Below the pieces are notes generated by a model, which saw only the letters and a program-made list of their open reading frames with translations, did no database searches and was not told the DNA's origin. Below are positions 46,101 to 56,204 of a DNA stretch of 64,000 nt, one piece after another. Within the stretch, counting starts at the first letter, position 1, and each line of letters opens with the position of its first letter. This stretch comes from DATMRF01 sp035566435 (GTDB lineage Bacteria; Verrucomicrobiota; Verrucomicrobiia; Limisphaerales; UBA8199). The DNA is taken from contig DATMRF010000105.1 of NCBI GenBank assembly GCA_035566435.1, positions 265,629 to 329,628 on the forward strand. Direction: 5' to 3'. Both the position numbers and the translations under genes were made by a program.

Positions 46101-46720
46101 TCTCATTAACACCCCGCTTCAGCGGGGTGGGGTGGGGCTGCGGAGCTTTCCGCAACCGTTTCAACGGTTTTGTCCTCGCGCCATTGAAGTCCGGGCCGCT
46201 CCACCAGCAGTTTGAGCTCCTCCGCGAAAGTCCTTTTTCGATGATTCTCTTCCTGGCCCGCGATGTACTTGGCCACCCGTCCGGCATCGGAGTGTGAAAC
46301 GGAAAAGACACCATAGCCGCGGCCCCAGGCGAATTTGCCGCGACCCAGCGCGTTTTGGTTAAGCCAATGGGATGAGCTGCCCTTGAACAGGTGCATCACT
46401 TCCTCGACGCAGAGACGAGTGGGCAGGTCCACCAAAGCATGCACATGATCGGGGTTCACGTAATTGAGTTTCATGTAAACTCCGTGTTCGGCGGCGTATT
46501 GGGTCAAATAGCCGGACAGCTTGACCGCGGCGGGTTTGGACAGGAGTGGCCGGCGTTCCAAGGTGGCCCAGGTCAGGTGGAGCCACACCCGCGAGTAGGA
46601 ATGAAGCGACATGGCCGGTTAGTAAACTGGTAGGTGGAGAACGGCAAGCCAGAAACCGTTGAAACGGTTCCCTCCGCGCAGTCCGCCCCCTCACCCAGCT
46701 GAAGCGGGGTGTGAATGAGA
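46101..46720. mobile_element. RAYT gene flanked by inverted REP-like repeats
   Basis: Left repeat 46101-46170 and right repeat 46653-46720 are near-perfect inverted copies at their ends. Each carries two palindromes with a TC/GA centre: one ACACCCCGCTTCAGC-type and one AACCGTTTCAACGGTT-type. The middle of each repeat has diverged. The transposase gene (46106-46612) reads leftward and ends inside the left repeat. This fits a REP-associated tyrosine transposase unit. No target duplication was identified. Confidence 0.8.
46106..46612 (-). CDS. REP-associated tyrosine (Y1/HUH) transposase
   Basis: 168 residues. The HUH motif is DHVHAL (His56, His58), and the likely nucleophile is Tyr116 in GRVAKYIAGQEENH, the order expected of IS200/Y1 transposases. 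The opening VWLHLTWATLERRPLL and the KLNYVNPDHVHALVDLP block are typical of the family. The last about 20 codons (TVETVAESSAAPPHPAEAGC) are read through the left REP-like repeat, and the TAA stop lies within it. These proteins cut and join single-stranded DNA at REP hairpins. Short and intact, so the gene may still be active or domesticated. Confidence 0.9.
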   Translation of the reverse strand: MSLHSYSRVWLHLTWATLERRPLLSKPAAVKLSGYLTQYAAEHGVYMKLNYVNPDHVHALVDLPTRLCVEEVMHLFKGSSSHWLNQNALGRGKFAWGRGYGVFSVSHSDAGRVAKYIAGQEENHRKRTFAEELKLLVERPGLQWREDKTVETVAESSAAPPHPAEAGC

Positions 46721-46760
46721 GGGAACGGAAGAGTCCTGTCGTCTGCGTGCGCCTCACCTA

Positions 46761-46782
46761 AGCGCTCCCATCCAGGAGCGCT
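46761..46782. other. Perfect hairpin upstream of the SPFH genes
   Basis: AGCGCTCC and GGAGCGCT (8 bases each) flank a 6-base loop, 61 bases before the first SPFH start. There is no T-run on either strand, so a terminator is not supported. It may be a regulator site or a small repeat element near the REP unit. Confidence 0.4.
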
Positions 46783-46842
46783 GCCATTCGCCCTTGATTT
46801 ACGCGGGACGCCCTTTAGCCTGCGCTTGGAAAGGGAACGCCT

Positions 46843-47850
46843 ATGAACATCGTATTCGGAGTCGTTGTCGGTTTCGTTGCCTGGTTTCTCGTCCGCTACC
46901 TGGTGGCGGGCGTTTATACGGTCAACCAAAACGAGCGTGGGGTGAAAACAAGCTTCGGCCGCGCGGAACGGGTCGGCACCGCCACTACGCTGCAGGACCC
47001 CATCGCCGAATCGTTGCTACTCGAGGAGAAAGACCGCTATTGCTATCCCCAGGTGCGGGTCATCCCGCCGGGTGGGCCCTTTTTCAAGTGGCCGTGGGAA
47101 AGAGTGTATAAAGTGTCCGTGGCGACGCAGACGATCAACATGGCCTTCGATCCGGAAACGCCGTCCGCCAACCAGGGTGGCAAAGTGCTCGAAGCCGTCA
47201 CCAAGGATCAACTCAATACCGGGTTGACCGGGCAGCTCCGCTACCGGGTTTCAGAAAAGAATCTCTACGCCTATCTCTTCGGGGTCGAGCGGCCCATCGT
47301 GCATGTGATGGGCTACTTCACTTCGGTGCTGCGCGAGCGCATCGCGAACTTCGAGGCGCCGCCGCCGCCGCCCGTTGCGCCGTCACACCTCCCCATTCCC
47401 ACTCCAGAGATTGCAACGGCCGCCATCGGCGTCTCGATCAACGACCTGCGCAAAAACCTTCGCGACATCAACGAGCACATGGACCGCGAATGCAAGTCTT
47501 CCGAGGCCCGTTACGGCATCGCGTTGGATGCCTCGCTGATCACAGGCATCGATCCACCGCCTGAAGTGGAGTCGGCGCTCGCCGCAATCAACACGGCTTA
47601 CAATCAGGTTTCATCGGACATCAGCCTGGCCCAGGCCACTGCCGATCAGAAGCTGGTCCAATCCAAGACTGCGGTCGAGATCGAGACCTTGAAAGCACAA
47701 GCCGAGGTTGAGCCGCTCAAGGCCCTGGCCGACCAGTTGCATGAATTGCAGAAGAGCGGACCGGACGCTCTGCCGGCCTACGTGCGCAACGTCCGCCTGA
47801 AACTCTTCAGCGAGGCCCGTCGGGCTATCCTGGAGGTGCCTCATGATTAA
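46843..47850 (+). CDS. SPFH/band 7 membrane protein, first of pair
   Basis: 335 residues. A single N-terminal membrane segment (FGVVVGFVAWFLVRYLVAG) is followed by the SPFH fold: VNQNERGVKTSFGRAERV, PPGGPFFKWPWERVYKVSVATQTI and QLRYRVSEKNLYAYLFGVERP. The C-terminal third is helical and Ala/Glu-rich (ATADQKLVQSKTAVEIETLKAQAE), as in stomatin- and flotillin-like proteins. These assemble at membrane microdomains. The 3' end overlaps the next gene by 8 bases. No NfeD partner is present. Confidence 0.9.
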   Translation: MNIVFGVVVGFVAWFLVRYLVAGVYTVNQNERGVKTSFGRAERVGTATTLQDPIAESLLLEEKDRYCYPQVRVIPPGGPFFKWPWERVYKVSVATQTINMAFDPETPSANQGGKVLEAVTKDQLNTGLTGQLRYRVSEKNLYAYLFGVERPIVHVMGYFTSVLRERIANFEAPPPPPVAPSHLPIPTPEIATAAIGVSINDLRKNLRDINEHMDRECKSSEARYGIALDASLITGIDPPPEVESALAAINTAYNQVSSDISLAQATADQKLVQSKTAVEIETLKAQAEVEPLKALADQLHELQKSGPDALPAYVRNVRLKLFSEARRAILEVPHD

Positions 47851-48769
47851 TTTTCTGATCGGCGCCGGGGCCACTTTCTTCGGACTGTTTGTTCTCGGCC
47901 CCGTGATCTCGGCCTTTTGCCGCGCCTTTGGCCTGTACACTATCGTCCAGGAGCGTCAGTGCAAGGTGTATGTGCTATTTGGCAAGGTGGACCTCATCCT
48001 GGACGAACCGGGCCTGCACCTGCTCTGGTTCAAGCTCGGCTGGAAAGCGCCGCTGGTGAATTGGATGGGCCGCTGCCACGTGCTGGACATGCGGCTCGAC
48101 CAGGAATACTTACGCAGCCAGCCGGTCAATTCCGAGGAAGGCGCGCCGATGGGCATCGGCATCTGGTATGAAATGTTTATTAGCGATCCGGTTTCGTATC
48201 TGTTCAAAAATGCCGACCCGCGCGGCTCCCTCGCCGCCAACGTCAGCAACTCCACCGTCCGCTGCCTCAGCAACCTCAAGCTCTCGGAAATGATGGAGAA
48301 CCGCCACGCGATGAGCCAGACCGTCCGTGCCGAAGTGTCCCCCAAATCGCACGAATGGGGCTACCAGCTCGGCTCGGTCTATATCCGCAAGGTGCACTTT
48401 CGCGACACCAACATGATCAAACAGATCGAGGAAAAGGTCGTCAACCGCTTGCGGCAGGTCACCTCCGCGATCAAGCAGGACGGCGCGAACCAGGTAAGCA
48501 TCATCACCAGCACCGCCGAGCGCCAGGCCGCCATCGAATTTGCCAAGGCCGCCGCTATGCGCCCGCGCATCGTTGGTGCGGCGCTGCAGGAGATTGCGCG
48601 CGACCAGAACATCGCGCGCGCGATGTTCTCGATTTTGGAAGCCCAGAAGCTAATCGAAGGCGAGGCGGAACTTACCCTGACGCCGCAAGGCAACGACTTG
48701 CTGCCTGAGCTAATCGCGGCGGAAGGCACTGCCAAACCGCCTGTCGTCCCACCGTCTGCCAAGAGCTAA
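47843..48769 (+). CDS. SPFH/band 7 membrane protein, second of pair
   Basis: 308 residues, starting ATG inside the last codons of the first SPFH gene. An N-terminal hydrophobic stretch (FLIGAGATFFGLFVLGPVISAF) leads to a SPFH core (YTIVQERQCKVYVLFGKVDLILDEPGLHL) and a helical tail (SIITSTAERQAAIEFAKAAA). The pairing of two different SPFH proteins with overlapping genes resembles HflK/HflC-like two-subunit complexes, but sequence does not show an FtsH link here. It probably forms a hetero-oligomer with its neighbour. Confidence 0.88.
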   Translation: MINFLIGAGATFFGLFVLGPVISAFCRAFGLYTIVQERQCKVYVLFGKVDLILDEPGLHLLWFKLGWKAPLVNWMGRCHVLDMRLDQEYLRSQPVNSEEGAPMGIGIWYEMFISDPVSYLFKNADPRGSLAANVSNSTVRCLSNLKLSEMMENRHAMSQTVRAEVSPKSHEWGYQLGSVYIRKVHFRDTNMIKQIEEKVVNRLRQVTSAIKQDGANQVSIITSTAERQAAIEFAKAAAMRPRIVGAALQEIARDQNIARAMFSILEAQKLIEGEAELTLTPQGNDLLPELIAAEGTAKPPVVPPSAKS

Positions 48770-48782
48770 GATGCAGCGCATC

Positions 48783-51700
48783 TTACTGCAACCGGACGCG
48801 GTAAAACTGCATAACATTTGTTGCGTTGCCGTCTGTCGCGCGAGCCTGTCTGCCGGTCCCGTAAACCGTGCCCACCTGTTGCCAGGCCATGGGCGTTGTG
48901 AGGTTCGTGGTCTGCTCGACAACGTAGTTCACGTCCGCTTGCGTCGCGAAGCTTACGACAAAATTCGTCCCATTTGCGCTGCTCCCGGAGAGCAACGGTG
49001 CCGTCGGAGGGACGACCTGAATGAGCGCGTTTGTCGTCACGCCCCCAGGGTTGTCGTGATTGTAGGCGGTGAAGGTGACGTTGTAATCGCCCGCATTTTT
49101 CCAAACATGCAGGGCGACATAGGTAAATGAATTGGTCAGGGCAGTGCCGTCGCCGAAGGACCAGGCCACCCGGTTGGCGTTGCCCGTGACATGGGTTTGA
49201 ACAAACGAGTGAGTGTTTTGGATAACCGGTGTTGAAAGGTCGAGAGCGTAGGCAGTGATTGGCCCCACCAGGAGTGGCCCCGAGGCGTCGATGTCGTAGA
49301 ACTCATCGCAACCGATGGATGGTGGATTAAGCCACGGTTCGCCGTCCAGGTCAGTTCCAAATGCGTACTGTGCGCTGCCAGCCCCGCGACATGGCGAAGT
49401 TGCGGCCAGGTGGATGCCATCGACGACGAATTGCGGGCTGGGCGTTGGAATAACGCCCGGTGAGTTGCCTGCGGAGGTCCAGCAGGATATCAGATTCACT
49501 TTAGACGGAAGATCCCAGTCATTGTAGTCGAACTGGTAGAAGGAGCCTGGCGCGATATTATAGAAGACAATCGAGTTCCGTCCGGATGAGCCCCACTCGC
49601 CGCCACCGGCATTGAACGGAGCGAGGTTGGCCGTCACGGTACAGTTGACGAACCTGCTCGAATGTAAGCCACCACCACTGAAGGAAGCGGCGTTAGAGCG
49701 CACCAACGAGTTCGCCAGGAATGCATTGTAAGCTGCGCCTCCATAACTCGCGGCATTGCCCCATAAGACGGAGCGCTGCAGTTGGCCCTGGTAGGCACCG
49801 CCGCCGTAGGAGGTCGCCATATTGTTGCTGAGGATACAACCGAGGAGCAGTTCGTTGGTTGTTGAACACCACGCGCCACCACCGCTTTGAAGACCGAACG
49901 TGTCTCCGCTATTCCGGGTCGCACCGCCCAACAGCGTCAGCCCTTGGAGGGTAGCGCCCTGCGCCAGCCAGGCACAGCGGACCGCCAGCGGCCCATTGGT
50001 CGTGGCCGGGTCGTATGCTCCCCGGATGAAGGCGGATTGCGGTCCGTTGATGCCGGCGACGATTAGTGGCTTGTTGATGGCGATCCGGTTGGTGAGATCG
50101 CCCGCCATGACTCTGCCACCTGTGGCGTAAACGCCGTTCGTTACGATGACGTATTCAGCGGCGTTCGCGGCGTCAATCGCATCCTGAACCGAAGTGGCGG
50201 CGCTCGCCCACGTGGAATAGGGCACCAGCGGATTCGCGCCGTTTGCATCCACGCAATGCACCACCACTTGTGCGACCGCGCTCGTTGCCATCCCGAAGGC
50301 GTTGCTCACGATCAACGAGTAAATTCCCGCCGCCTCAGGCCCAAAACGAGTGACAGTCAGATTCGCGCCGTGAGTGGAGCTGAACAACGGTCCATCGTCA
50401 AGGGTTGCGCCATCCTTGAGCCACCAGTAGCCGAATGGATCTTGCCCGGCAATCACGAGTCCCGAAATGGTGGCCGACAGCGGTATGCCCCCGAGCGCAA
50501 TCTGGATTTGTCCGCCGAGCGCCGGGGCTGGTTGCCATTCATCCGAGCCAATCGAGGGAGGATTCGCCCAGGGCTGACCGTCGATATCCGTTCCTGTCAC
50601 GATATTGGTGCCGGAACCGCGGCAGGGTGAGGTTGAAGCCAGGTGAACGCCGTCTCCGAGCAGTTGTGGATCGGCGGTGATATTACCCGCGCCACTGGCG
50701 GCCGGCGCGGTGCAAGAGAAGGCCAGGACGGAGTTATAGGAATTGCTGGAGCCGACGTAAGGCACGTCCGGAGCATGATTGCCGTATAGTATGCAGTTCG
50801 CCAGGTTTGCACTGTAAGCCCCGCCGCCCCGTGAGCCCAAAGCTGAGCCACCGACCGAATTGCCGGAGATCGTGCAATTGAATTGCGTGCCGAAATAAAC
50901 CCCGCCACCGTACTGAACGGCCCGGTTTCCTATTAAGGCGGAATTCAAAGCGGTGCTGTACGCTGCGCCCCCGCCGGAAGTGTAAGCGAAGTTGTTGAGG
51001 ACGACGCAGTTGATGAGGTTGCACCCAAACGCTCCGCCGCCATCGCCACTATATTGAGTGCCAAATGACACTGGCGCGGTCACGGCAGAGTTCCCCTCCA
51101 GCGTGCAATTTATCAAACTAAGCTGGCATGCGCCCCCGCCGGAGCAGCCCGCCGCTCCGTCCCTTATCAGACAGTTCAAAACCACCGCGTTGGTTGATGC
51201 TCCATAGGCACCCCCACCGTTCTGTTGCGCATCGGGGGTCGTCGTTAGCGCCCGGGTGGCACCTTGCAGAAGGGTGAATCCGCTGAGGACCGCCCCGTTG
51301 GTTAGCCAGGCGCAGCGCACACCGAGCGGTCCGGTAATGGTGCCCGGGTCCCAAGCACCCAGAATCGTAGTCACAGGAAAGCCGTTCACGCTGAGTAGAA
51401 AGAGAGGCTTATCCAAAGCAACGCGGTTCAGCAGGTCACCACCCATTATTTTGCCCCCCATGGAGTACACGCCGTTAGTCACTAACACGATGCCTCCCGC
51501 GAGCGCGGCATCGATTGCGTCCTGAATATTCGTTGCGGCTGTCGTCCAGTTAGAATAAGGTGCCGACGCGACGGTGCTCCCAGCGGCTACGCAGTGCACG
51601 ACTACCTTCACCACCGGGCTAGTCACCATTCCAAACCCGTTGGTCGCGACGAGTTGATACGCCCCTGCGTCGCCCGGCGCCAATGGAGAGAGAACGAGGT

Positions 51701-52798
51701 TTGTTGTGGTCGCACCTTTGTGAGTCCCATCGTTCTGGATTAATACACCGTCTTTTGTCCACCAGCAGACAAACGGGTCTTGACCCGCCACGACGGCTCC
51801 GATTACCAGACCAGGCGAGCCGACGGTGGGTTGTACCGTGGGCGGGTTCTGACAAACAGGCGACGGTTGCCATTGATCGCAACCTATGGATGGCGGGTTT
51901 GACCAGGGTTGACTGTCAATGTCACCCCCGGTGGTTAGGTTCGTGCCTGCCGTTAGACACGGCGAAGTGCTCGCGAGGTGGATTCCATCGCTGAGGACCT
52001 GTGGAACGGCGCTTATATTGCCTGGGCCTGAGGGCAAGGGCGTCGTACAGCAATAGGAAAAGTTTCCGCCGAGGTAGTTTGGGACCGACGCCCCGCGGGT
52101 GCCCGTGTTGAAGTAAACGATGCAATTCGTGAGGTTGCCCCCGTAGGTCCCCTCACCGGAGTTGAGCAGAACCGTGCAGTTCTGCAGAACGCTGCTATAG
52201 GTACCTCCACCGATGTAGGCCTGATTGCCTAGAACCGTGCAATTCAAGAGCGAGCCTTGGTAAACGCCGCCTCCGTAGTAGGCGGCGCCTCCCCTTATGA
52301 TACAATTGGCCAAAACCGCGGTGGCCGAAACGCACCAGGCGCCACCTCCGCTTTGAAGCGTCGTGGTCGTCCCTGTATTTCGCGTCCCCCGCTCTGAAGG
52401 GTGAACCCGATTAACGAGGCCCCGTTTGTTACCCACGCACAGCGCAGACCGACCGGGCCATTCGTAGAGGTGACTGGGTCTAGGCTTCCCTGAATCGTGG
52501 TTTTGAACGGCCCGTTGACGCTTTGTACCGTCAACGGCTTATCCAAGACGACCCGGTTTGTCAAATCCCCGGCCATCACCTTGCCACCCGTCGCATAAAC
52601 CCCGTTCGTTGCCCAAACGACGTCTCCCGTGGATGCCACATCAATCGCGTCCTGTATGTTCGTTGCCGCAGTGTCCCAGGACGTGAACGGCGCGACATTT
52701 CCCCCGCTTGGAGAGACAAAATACTCAGTGGCCCGAGTGGACGACGCCCAAAGGGTCAACGCTAAAATACCTCCACTGGCAAACCGGGTGGTTTTCAT
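48783..52798 (-). CDS. Giant secreted beta-helix surface protein with Ig and PKD domains (frameshifted near its start)
   Basis: The signal peptide and first part are read from the ATG at 52798 (MKTTRFASGGILAL). Near 52385-52389 a C5 run should be C6: the frame then continues into the rest, ending at 48783. With one base added the gene is 1339 codons. It has three copies of one module of about 400 residues: a start like TAATNIQDAIDAA, TNGVYATGGKVMAGDLTNR, a beta-helix of GGG/NC turns (GGGAYQGQL, NSIVFYN) and DGIHLASTSPC, then an Ig-like domain (DPFGYWWLKDGAT). A PKD domain (RVAWSFGDGTALTNSF) and a short tail end it. Composition is less GC-rich than its neighbours. The downstream frame alone gives about 1210 residues without a signal. 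Confidence 0.8.
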
Positions 52799-53009
52799 AG
52801 GAGCGGATTCCTTTCTGACTGGTGTTGCTTATGTTCACTTCTGTCAACCTGAAAGTCGATTATTGACGTTTTCTGCCGAGTGTCAAGCGAACTCGATCTT
52901 TGGGTTAAGGTCTGAAACAAATGTCCGGTTAGGCGTGTTCTCTATATAACGGCTTGAAGCGTTGGGACTTTGGGTGGACCTTATTCAAACCTTCAACCAG
53001 GAAAAGCAT

Positions 53010-53543
53010 ATGATAATGGCTGACATTTTGAAAATCCTGCTCATCGTTCTCGGAATTCTGACGATTTATGTGAGCTATTGGCTGCTCGCGGAAGCCCTTT
53101 TCCCTGACCTGGTTCAACGCGCCAGCCGGCAATATTCCAAGCCGCTCAGGATCACTTTCGTGGGCATTGCGGCAGCGCTCGGCCCCGTTGTATTGGGTCT
53201 CATTCTTTCCAAGCTTCCTAATCCGCTCTTGAAACTCACAGGGATCACTCTTTTGGTTGCGCCGGCGATGCTGGGGCTGGCCGGTTCAGCCGGCTTGACC
53301 TTGCGGATCGGTGCCGGGCTGCCTTCGCCCATCGATGAGACCCAACCGTGGCGGCGAGTATTGCGGGGTGGGATCGTGCTGGCGTTTTCGTTCCTTCTGC
53401 CGGTGGTGGGCTGGGTGGTTCTCCCGCTGTGCGTCCTGGTAAGCGGTTTCGGCGCCTTGGTGCTGTGTTGGAAGGAACAAAAACACGAGAGGCCGGTGTC
53501 CACTACCGGCACTCTGGCTGCGGCCAACCAGGTTGCCGGATGA
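53010..53543 (+). CDS. Small integral membrane protein
   Basis: 177 residues from the ATG at 53010, with AGGA about 7 bases upstream. Four hydrophobic segments are visible (ILLIVLGILTIYVSYWLLA, FVGIAAALGPVVLGLILS, GITLLVAPAMLGLAG, GGIVLAFSFLLPVVGWVVLP). No named family was recognised. The stop overlaps the DUF1800 start by 4 bases (ATGA), so it is coupled to the DUF1800/DUF1501 pair and may belong to the same envelope process. Confidence 0.75.
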   Translation: MIMADILKILLIVLGILTIYVSYWLLAEALFPDLVQRASRQYSKPLRITFVGIAAALGPVVLGLILSKLPNPLLKLTGITLLVAPAMLGLAGSAGLTLRIGAGLPSPIDETQPWRRVLRGGIVLAFSFLLPVVGWVVLPLCVLVSGFGALVLCWKEQKHERPVSTTGTLAAANQVAG

Positions 53544-55060
53544 AGCTGCCGCGACGAAAGTTCCTGAAGGCGGGCGCCGGCAGTCTGGCGCTGCTGGCGA
53601 CAGTTGGCTGTGACCAACTGCCTCGCGAGCTGCGGTTTCTTTCCCTTGCCGAGACCAAGGCCACCGGTCCGTTTCAGCCGCCGGCGCAGGATTCGATAGA
53701 TCCCATCGTGCATGCTCTCAACCGGACTGCATTCGGGCCGCGACCTGGGGATTATCAGCGCATCAAAAGCTTGGGCAGCACTGGCGATGAATCCGCGGCG
53801 GCCTACCTCGAACGGCAGCTCAGTCCCGAACGCATCGAGGACGAAGAGGGCGAATATGCCGCTCGTCGTTTTGAGACGTTGAACGAGCCGCTCGGTGAGC
53901 TGTTCGAGTACCAGCAGGATTTGCTACAGCACGAGCTGATGCGCGCGACTCTTGCCCGCGCTGTCTTTTCGGAGCGGCAATTGTACGAGGTGATGGTCGA
54001 GTTCTGGTCGGACCATTTCAACATAGACCCCTCGAAAGGGGACTGCAAATGGCTCACCGTTGCCGCCGACCGCGAGGTGATTCGCAAGCATGCGCTGGGC
54101 AAATTCCCCGAGATGCTGCGGGCTTCAGCGCTCAGCCCGGCGATGCTCTGGTACCTTGACGGGCGCGTGAATCGGCGCGGCACCATGACGGACCGGCCAA
54201 ACGAGAATTATGCGCGCGAGTTATTGGAACTGCACACGCTCGGCGTCCATGGCGGCTATACCCAAAAGGACGTGATGGAACTGGCACGGTGTCTCACGGG
54301 CTGGACGGTGCGTTCCACAGAACAGCCGCCTTATTTCCAGGTCGGCAAGGTCGAGTTCAAAGCCGGTCAGCATGACTTCGGCGCGAAGGAAGTGCTGGGG
54401 GAGACAATTGCGGCGGCGCCTGCCGAACTGGCGGCGCCGGAGCGCGAGCGCTGGGGCCGGCGCGAGTTTGAGCAAGTGCTGGCCATCGTCACTCGCCATC
54501 CTTCGACGGCTCAACATATCGGCACCAAGCTGTGCCGCCGCTTCATTGCCGACGACCCGCCCGCGGGTGCCGTGGCTCAGGTCGCCGCGGCGTTTGCCCG
54601 GACTGGCGGTGATCTCCGGGCAACGTTGCGCACTTTGTTCGCTACCCGCGAATTCCGCTTTGGCCGTGGCAACAAATTGAAGCGCCCGTTCGGCTTTATC
54701 GTATCCGCGCTGCGCGCGACTGGCGCCCGGACTGACTCGGGCCTGGACGTTATCGCGTACCTCAGCCGAATGGGACATGCTCCGTTCAACTACCCGACCC
54801 CGGACGGGTATCCGGAGCAGGCTGCCCCCTGGATGGGCACGCTGCTGTGGCGTTGGAATTTTGCCGTGGCACTGAGTCAAAACCAGATCAAAGGCACCCG
54901 ACTGGACCTCGAGCTCCTGAAGCGGAACGCTGGCGGAAACGAGGCGTTGATGGCTCATTTACTTGGCCGAACGCCGACAGCGGAGGAGGCTCAGGCGTAT
55001 CACGATTCCGGCGCCGGGCTGGCCCTGCTTCTGGCTTCGCCGGCTTTCCAAAGGTGTTGA
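53540..55060 (+). CDS. DUF1800 domain protein, twin-arginine lipoprotein-like
   Basis: 506 residues from the ATG at 53540. The leader MKLPRRKFLKAGAGSLALLATVGC has a twin-arginine RRKFLK motif and a lipobox ending in Cys24, so it is probably exported folded and lipid-anchored. The body matches DUF1800: ALNRTAFGPRPGDYQRI, VMVEFWSDHFNID, ENYARELLELHTLGVHGGYTQKDV, LARCLTGW. Such proteins are almost always paired with a DUF1501 gene, as here, and are abundant in Planctomycetes and Verrucomicrobia. Function is unknown. Confidence 0.92.
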   Translation: MKLPRRKFLKAGAGSLALLATVGCDQLPRELRFLSLAETKATGPFQPPAQDSIDPIVHALNRTAFGPRPGDYQRIKSLGSTGDESAAAYLERQLSPERIEDEEGEYAARRFETLNEPLGELFEYQQDLLQHELMRATLARAVFSERQLYEVMVEFWSDHFNIDPSKGDCKWLTVAADREVIRKHALGKFPEMLRASALSPAMLWYLDGRVNRRGTMTDRPNENYARELLELHTLGVHGGYTQKDVMELARCLTGWTVRSTEQPPYFQVGKVEFKAGQHDFGAKEVLGETIAAAPAELAAPERERWGRREFEQVLAIVTRHPSTAQHIGTKLCRRFIADDPPAGAVAQVAAAFARTGGDLRATLRTLFATREFRFGRGNKLKRPFGFIVSALRATGARTDSGLDVIAYLSRMGHAPFNYPTPDGYPEQAAPWMGTLLWRWNFAVALSQNQIKGTRLDLELLKRNAGGNEALMAHLLGRTPTAEEAQAYHDSGAGLALLLASPAFQRC

Positions 55061-55061
55061 T

Positions 55062-56204
55062 ATGGGCGAGGTGCAGACATTCTTGACAGGAAACGGAGAC
55101 AAACGCCGAACGCTTGTCGTCGTTTTCCTGCGCGGCGGCGCCGACGGGTTAAACATGGTCGCGCCGCTCCAGGATGACGGTTACTACAACGCGCGTCCAC
55201 GCATCGCCATCAGCCGAAGCAAGGCCATCCCCCTCGATGGCTTCTACGGACTTAATCCGCTCCTCAAAGACTTGGCGCCCGCGTTTCACGACGGCGCACT
55301 GACGATCATCCACGCCGCCGGTTCGGAGGACAGCACCCGTTCTCATTTTGAGGCCCAGGATCTGATGGAGCATGGCGGCATCACCGGCGGTGGTTGGGTG
55401 GGACGATTCCTACGCGCACAAAACCAGGTGGCGGGTCCCTTGTCAGCTGTCGCTTTGGGCAAAGTCGTGCCCGAGTCGTTGCGCGGTGCGCCCGCGGCGA
55501 CAGTTTTTCAGTCGCTGGATGACTTTTCGCTGGGCAACGATCCCAAACGGCTGATGGATTCGCTCGCCGGCCTTTACGGGCGGGAAACGGATAGCCTCGG
55601 GGCCGCCGGGCGGAACACGCTGGACGCCGTGCAGCGCATCGAAAAGCTGCGCGCTGCCGCCTACCAACCGGCGAACGGAGCGGTTTATTCCGCGGACGAT
55701 TTCTCACAGGGCCTGCGCCAAATCGCGCGGCTGGTCAAAGCCCGCGTGGGTTTGCAGGCCGCCTCGTTGGATCTGAAAGGGTGGGATTCTCATTTCAGCC
55801 AGGCGACCATCATGGACCCCCTGATGAGCCGGTTTGGGAGAGGACTTGCTTCCTTCTACCAGGACCTCGGCGATGAGATGGAACACGTCACGCTCGTTGC
55901 CATGACTGAGTTCGGACGGCGGGTGGAAGAAAACTCCGCGTTCGGCACGGACCATGGCCGCGGCAGTGTTATATTTGTCCTGGGAGGCGGCATCAAAGGC
56001 GGGCGGGTGCTCGGCAAATGGCCCGGCTTAACCAGTGAAGTGCTGGAAGGTCCGGGTGACCTCCCCGTCATGACCAATTATCGCAACGTGTTGGCGCCAA
56101 TTCTGCAGCGCCACGGCGCGAGTGACGCCCTCGACCGCATTTTCCCAGGCTTCCCCATTTCGCCTATTGCTTTGTACGGTGATCAGCTCGTAACTCAGAG
56201 CTGA
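55062..56204 (+). CDS. DUF1501 domain protein
   Basis: 380 residues from the ATG at 55062, one base after the DUF1800 stop. Matches the DUF1501 family (alkaline-phosphatase-like fold): LVVVFLRGGADGLNMVAPL, PAFHDGALTIIHAAGSEDSTRSHFEAQDLMEHG, GWDSHFSQ, LVAMTEFGRRVEENSAFGTDHGRGSVIFVLGGG. It lacks its own signal peptide from this start. The partner could carry it across the membrane as a complex, which is inference. Metal-binding residues were not assigned. Confidence 0.93.
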   Translation: MGEVQTFLTGNGDKRRTLVVVFLRGGADGLNMVAPLQDDGYYNARPRIAISRSKAIPLDGFYGLNPLLKDLAPAFHDGALTIIHAAGSEDSTRSHFEAQDLMEHGGITGGGWVGRFLRAQNQVAGPLSAVALGKVVPESLRGAPAATVFQSLDDFSLGNDPKRLMDSLAGLYGRETDSLGAAGRNTLDAVQRIEKLRAAAYQPANGAVYSADDFSQGLRQIARLVKARVGLQAASLDLKGWDSHFSQATIMDPLMSRFGRGLASFYQDLGDEMEHVTLVAMTEFGRRVEENSAFGTDHGRGSVIFVLGGGIKGGRVLGKWPGLTSEVLEGPGDLPVMTNYRNVLAPILQRHGASDALDRIFPGFPISPIALYGDQLVTQS

